This document shows positions 61,456 through 64,000 of a stretch of DNA of 64,000 bases, one piece after another. The number at the start of each line of letters is the position of its first letter. Positions within the stretch are counted from its first letter, which is position 1. Below the pieces are notes generated by a model that ran no database searches, was not told where the DNA came from, and saw only the letters and a list, made by a program, of their open reading frames with translations. The position numbers and the translations under genes were made by a program. The stretch covers positions 1-64,000 of the forward strand of contig NZ_JAJAFU010000004.1 of the NCBI RefSeq assembly GCF_020480685.1. The letters are read 5' to 3'. Source of the DNA: Deferrivibrio essentukiensis (GTDB lineage: Bacteria; Chrysiogenota; Deferribacteres; Deferribacterales; Deferrivibrionaceae).

Positions 61456-62798
61456 TGAATAAAGTTTACGTGCTTGATGATGAAAAAGTATTGGCAAACT
61501 CGCTGAAAATTGCTCTTGAGGATTTTGGATTTAGCTCGTTTGCGTTTTATACAGCAGATGATTTTTTCAAAAAGGTTAACACAGAGGAGCCTGATATCGC
61601 CATCATTGACTTGAGGCTGCCAGATATGAATGGCCTTGACGTATTAAAAACCATTAAAAATATAAGCAAGGATATTGAAGTAATTATGATTACTGCCCAC
61701 GGTGACATACATTCTGCAATAGCTGCTATCAAAGCAGGTGCTTACGACTTTATAAACAAGCCTTTTGAGCTTGATGAAATGCTTCATATTGTGGAGAAAT
61801 GTATAGCAGAAAAAAAGAGTAAACAGGAGATTGAACATTTAAGAAATAAGACTTATAAAAGCTCCGATATCGGTAAATTAATCGGCATTTCACCCAAATT
61901 AAATGAGCTTTTAAAAACAGTAGAAATAGTAGCAAAACATGATTCTACTGTACTTATTACCGGAGAAAGTGGTGTGGGGAAGGAGCTGATTGCTAAGGCT
62001 CTTCATAATGAAAGTTTAAGAAAAAATGAAAAATTTATTGATATAAATTGCTCCAGTATGCCTGAACACCTTCTTGAAACAGAGCTTTTCGGCTATGAAA
62101 AGGGTGCTTTTACAGATGCTAAAAATAGAAAACCGGGTCTTATAGAGCTTGCTGACAAAGGTACACTTTTTCTTGATGAAATAGGTGATATGCCTCTTCA
62201 ATTACAACCCAAGTTGCTAAGATTTTTAGAAAACAAAACATTTCGCAGAATTGGCGGAAAAGAAGAGATAAAGGTAGATGTAAGAATAGTAGCTGCTACC
62301 AATAGAGACTTAAAACAACTGGTTGAAGAGGGAAAATTCAGAAGCGATTTTTATTATCGACTAAATATAATCCCTATTGAAGTCCCCCCTTTGCGTGAAA
62401 GGATTTCTGACATCCCTTTGCTTGCTGACTACTTTTTAAAAAATTACTCAAAAAAATTTGGTAAAAATTTGGCTTTTGATGATGGAGTAGTGGAGATTTT
62501 CAAACATTATTCTTGGCCAGGTAATGTAAGGGAGCTAAAAAACATAATTGAAAGACTTGCACTGCTTGCTACTGAGAATTTTATAAGCTTAGATATGCTC
62601 CCTTCAGAAATGAAAGAGATTAAGGGGGAAACTTTAAACAATTTGGAATATAAGCTACTGCTTTATGAAAAGCAACTTATCGAGGGAGCTCTTGTGGAAG
62701 CAGATGGTGTCAAGCAAAAAGCCGCTGAAATATTAGGGATAAGCAGACATTCTCTTAAAAGAAGGTTAGCGAAAATCAATGAAATACTCGGCAATTAG
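61455..62798 (+). CDS. NtrC-family sigma54-dependent response regulator
   Basis: The 447-residue protein has a receiver with Asp52 (IIDLRLPD), an AAA+ domain with GESGVGKE near 170, GAFTDA (sigma54 contact loop, GAFTGA-like) near 217, LDEIGD, and an Fis-type HTH at the end (KQKAAEILGISRHSLKRRL). It activates sigma54 promoters; the one at 45978 is the only good sigma54 site I see in the window. Overlaps the next gene by 20 nt. Confidence 0.94.
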   Translation: MNKVYVLDDEKVLANSLKIALEDFGFSSFAFYTADDFFKKVNTEEPDIAIIDLRLPDMNGLDVLKTIKNISKDIEVIMITAHGDIHSAIAAIKAGAYDFINKPFELDEMLHIVEKCIAEKKSKQEIEHLRNKTYKSSDIGKLIGISPKLNELLKTVEIVAKHDSTVLITGESGVGKELIAKALHNESLRKNEKFIDINCSSMPEHLLETELFGYEKGAFTDAKNRKPGLIELADKGTLFLDEIGDMPLQLQPKLLRFLENKTFRRIGGKEEIKVDVRIVAATNRDLKQLVEEGKFRSDFYYRLNIIPIEVPPLRERISDIPLLADYFLKNYSKKFGKNLAFDDGVVEIFKHYSWPGNVRELKNIIERLALLATENFISLDMLPSEMKEIKGETLNNLEYKLLLYEKQLIEGALVEADGVKQKAAEILGISRHSLKRRLAKINEILGN

Positions 62799-63687
62799 TC
62801 TTTTATTTTACATACTTTTTGCCACTTCAGCATTTTGTCAAAATATAGTGATAATATCCTACAATATGGATGGTCTAATAGAAAAAGGTGTGAGGGATGA
62901 AATATTAGGCAGGTATCCAGATGCACGCTTTTACACATTTGCCTGTACTAAAAATATTGAAATATTAAGAAGCTATTATCCTTTTATACAAAAAATCAAC
63001 CCGGATATGATTTTTGTCAACGGGAAAGAAGCCGTTAAGGATATTTATAATTCACATCTTTTTCATAAAGAAATAGTTTTTCATATAAAAGGTGACCCTG
63101 TAAGAGAGAATATTGTTGCAAGCAATGTTTTACCTGTAGCTCATTTAACTGGAGTTACTACTGAAATCTCCATCTTGGAGCATATTAAGGTATTATTGCA
63201 GATGAAAAAATTTAAAACTCTTGGTGTTTTAAAACAAAGTGTAGACAACGAATATCTCAGTAGTGTCACCGAAATAAAAAGGTTAAGCAAGTTTTTCAAC
63301 TTTAATGTAAAAGAAGTTTCAGTAAAAGATATAACAAAAGGGAAGAATATTTTAAACGATGTTGACATAATTTATATACCTTACAGTCAAATACCCGGGA
63401 TAGAAATAATCGATTATATTAACAAAAAAAAGATTCCTACGCTGTCGGAGAATGATTATTTTGTTCTCAAACACGGAGCATTGATGGCACTTGTAGTAGA
63501 TGAATATAGGGCCGGGAGATTTGCAGGGCAAAAAGCTGTAAAAGTGTTAAGCGGTGCAAAAGCTTCAAATATACCAATAACTAAGATTGAACATTTTATG
63601 GTTGTTGTAAACCTTGATACTGCAAAAAAGATTAATTATCAAATACCTACTAAATTTTTAATAATTGCAGATAAGATTGTCAGATAA
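62779..63687 (+). CDS. ABC_sub_bind-type periplasmic protein
   Basis: The 302-residue protein has a signal peptide (SLLFYILFATSAFC) with a possible lipobox-like Cys, and the two-lobe periplasmic binding fold of PF04392-like proteins (IVIISYNMDGLI, LTGVTTEISILEHI, DIIYIPYSQIPG, GRFAGQKAVKVLSGA). It overlaps the response regulator by 20 nt. It may be the sensor partner of the kinase, as no ABC genes are next to it. Confidence 0.78.
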   Translation: MKYSAISLLFYILFATSAFCQNIVIISYNMDGLIEKGVRDEILGRYPDARFYTFACTKNIEILRSYYPFIQKINPDMIFVNGKEAVKDIYNSHLFHKEIVFHIKGDPVRENIVASNVLPVAHLTGVTTEISILEHIKVLLQMKKFKTLGVLKQSVDNEYLSSVTEIKRLSKFFNFNVKEVSVKDITKGKNILNDVDIIYIPYSQIPGIEIIDYINKKKIPTLSENDYFVLKHGALMALVVDEYRAGRFAGQKAVKVLSGAKASNIPITKIEHFMVVVNLDTAKKINYQIPTKFLIIADKIVR

Positions 63688-63695
63688 TTTTTATC

Positions 63696-64000
63696 CTATT
63701 TCACGCAAGGCAAATACAATGCAAATTCCGCGCCTTCGTTAGGCTGAGATTTAACCTTTATAGTTCCGCCATGATGTTTTAAAATGGAATATGCTGACGT
63801 CAGTCCAAGACCTCGTTTTTGAGCAAGATTTGTTGTAAAAAACGGCTCAAATATTTTGTCTATTATACCTGGGTTGATACCTTTTCCATAATCCTTGATA
63901 ACAATCTTAACATATCTCTTTTTTGGCAAGATATTTTTTACTTCAGTATAATCGGCATAATCAACCTTTACATCTATTTTGGCTTTACTATCCGATGATG
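63696..64000 (-). CDS. Histidine kinase, 3' part (cut by window edge)
   Basis: The reading frame is open to the window end, so only the last 100 residues are visible. It has the HATPase G1 motif DYGKGI, F-box IFEPFFTT, G2 GLGLTSAYSILKHHGG and the end EFALYLP. It converges on the ABC_sub_bind gene (8 nt apart). Nothing can be said about its sensor. Confidence 0.9.
   Translation of the reverse strand, partial: SSDSKAKIDVKVDYADYTEVKNILPKKRYVKIVIKDYGKGINPGIIDKIFEPFFTTNLAQKRGLGLTSAYSILKHHGGTIKVKSQPNEGAEFALYLPCVK

Noticed and set aside
1-64000. CRISPR arrays, insertion sequences, phage genes, rRNA
   Set aside because: No regularly spaced direct repeats, transposase, integrase or ribosomal RNA signatures were found on either strand by reading; a dedicated search was not possible.

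Overview
The window looks like about 64 kb of chromosome from an AT-rich, Gram-negative, respiring bacterium. The combination of a 2-oxoacid:ferredoxin oxidoreductase, a reduced cbb3 oxidase operon, Tat and molybdopterin genes, NosL-type copper proteins, ferritin, sigma54/sigma28 promoters and a flagellin fits the Deferribacteres (Deferribacter/Calditerrivibrio-like). That placement is inferred from gene content only. I see no insertion sequence, phage, CRISPR array or rRNA. Apart from two short stretches of decayed repeats the window is densely coding.

Layout. (1) 171-12763, minus strand: a 14-gene, near-gapless run ugd-lepA-lepB-(small membrane protein)-pyrH-frr-uppS-cdsA-dxr-rseP-thiG-thiH-rlmD-type methyltransferase-ogt. 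It combines translation, isoprenoid/envelope and thiamine-thiazole functions. (2) 12916-17993, minus: tRNA-Pro(CGG), thiD, dnaE, mobB. (3) 18138-20908: a secreted zinc phospholipase C-like protein converging on ppiD; their 3' ends share a terminator. (4) 20952-24059, minus: SRP RNA, then a korDABC-type operon with acylphosphatase last. (5) 24332-27672, plus: nickel/cobalt ECF transporter (MN fusion, Q, O) and a radical SAM protein. (6) 27753-41101: an iron/copper/oxygen block with ferritin, a NosL-NosL protein, an FtsX-type ABC transporter, a Cys-containing membrane protein, a YtkA-like secreted protein, an Rrf2 regulator with a perfect operator palindrome, and a cbb3 oxidase operon (ccoN, ccoO fused to a cytochrome c domain, a stand-alone CcoP anchor, ccoQ-like, ccoG, ccoH, a 27-residue miniprotein, ccoS, ccoI) plus a convergent TauE/DsbD-like gene. 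(7) 41258-44532, plus: tatA/B, tatC, moaA, larA-like. (8) 44551-58385: metabolic and housekeeping genes, including a sigma54-driven small secreted protein, M20 peptidase, GNAT, DUF1858/Gate proteins, cysteine desulfidase-like protein, flagellin with a sigma28 promoter, der and gltX. (9) 58439-64000: signalling genes, namely a REC-REC-GGDEF protein, a histidine kinase/NtrC-type regulator pair, an ABC_sub_bind protein and the 3' part of another kinase.

How the genes work together. MobB and MoaA make molybdenum cofactor, and TatA/B-TatC export folded cofactor proteins. The nickel/cobalt importer could supply a LarA-type racemase and other metalloenzymes. The most interesting block is 28314-41101. 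A NosL/ABC/Cys-membrane/YtkA gene set of unproven function lies directly upstream of an Rrf2-controlled cbb3 operon carrying its own copper ATPase. I read it as a candidate copper or thiol delivery system for terminal oxidase assembly. The oxidase subunits are rearranged: CcoP is split, with one heme domain on CcoO and its membrane anchor left as a separate 62-residue protein. The NtrC-type regulator and the sigma54 promoter at 45978 may be linked, but nothing in the sequence proves it.
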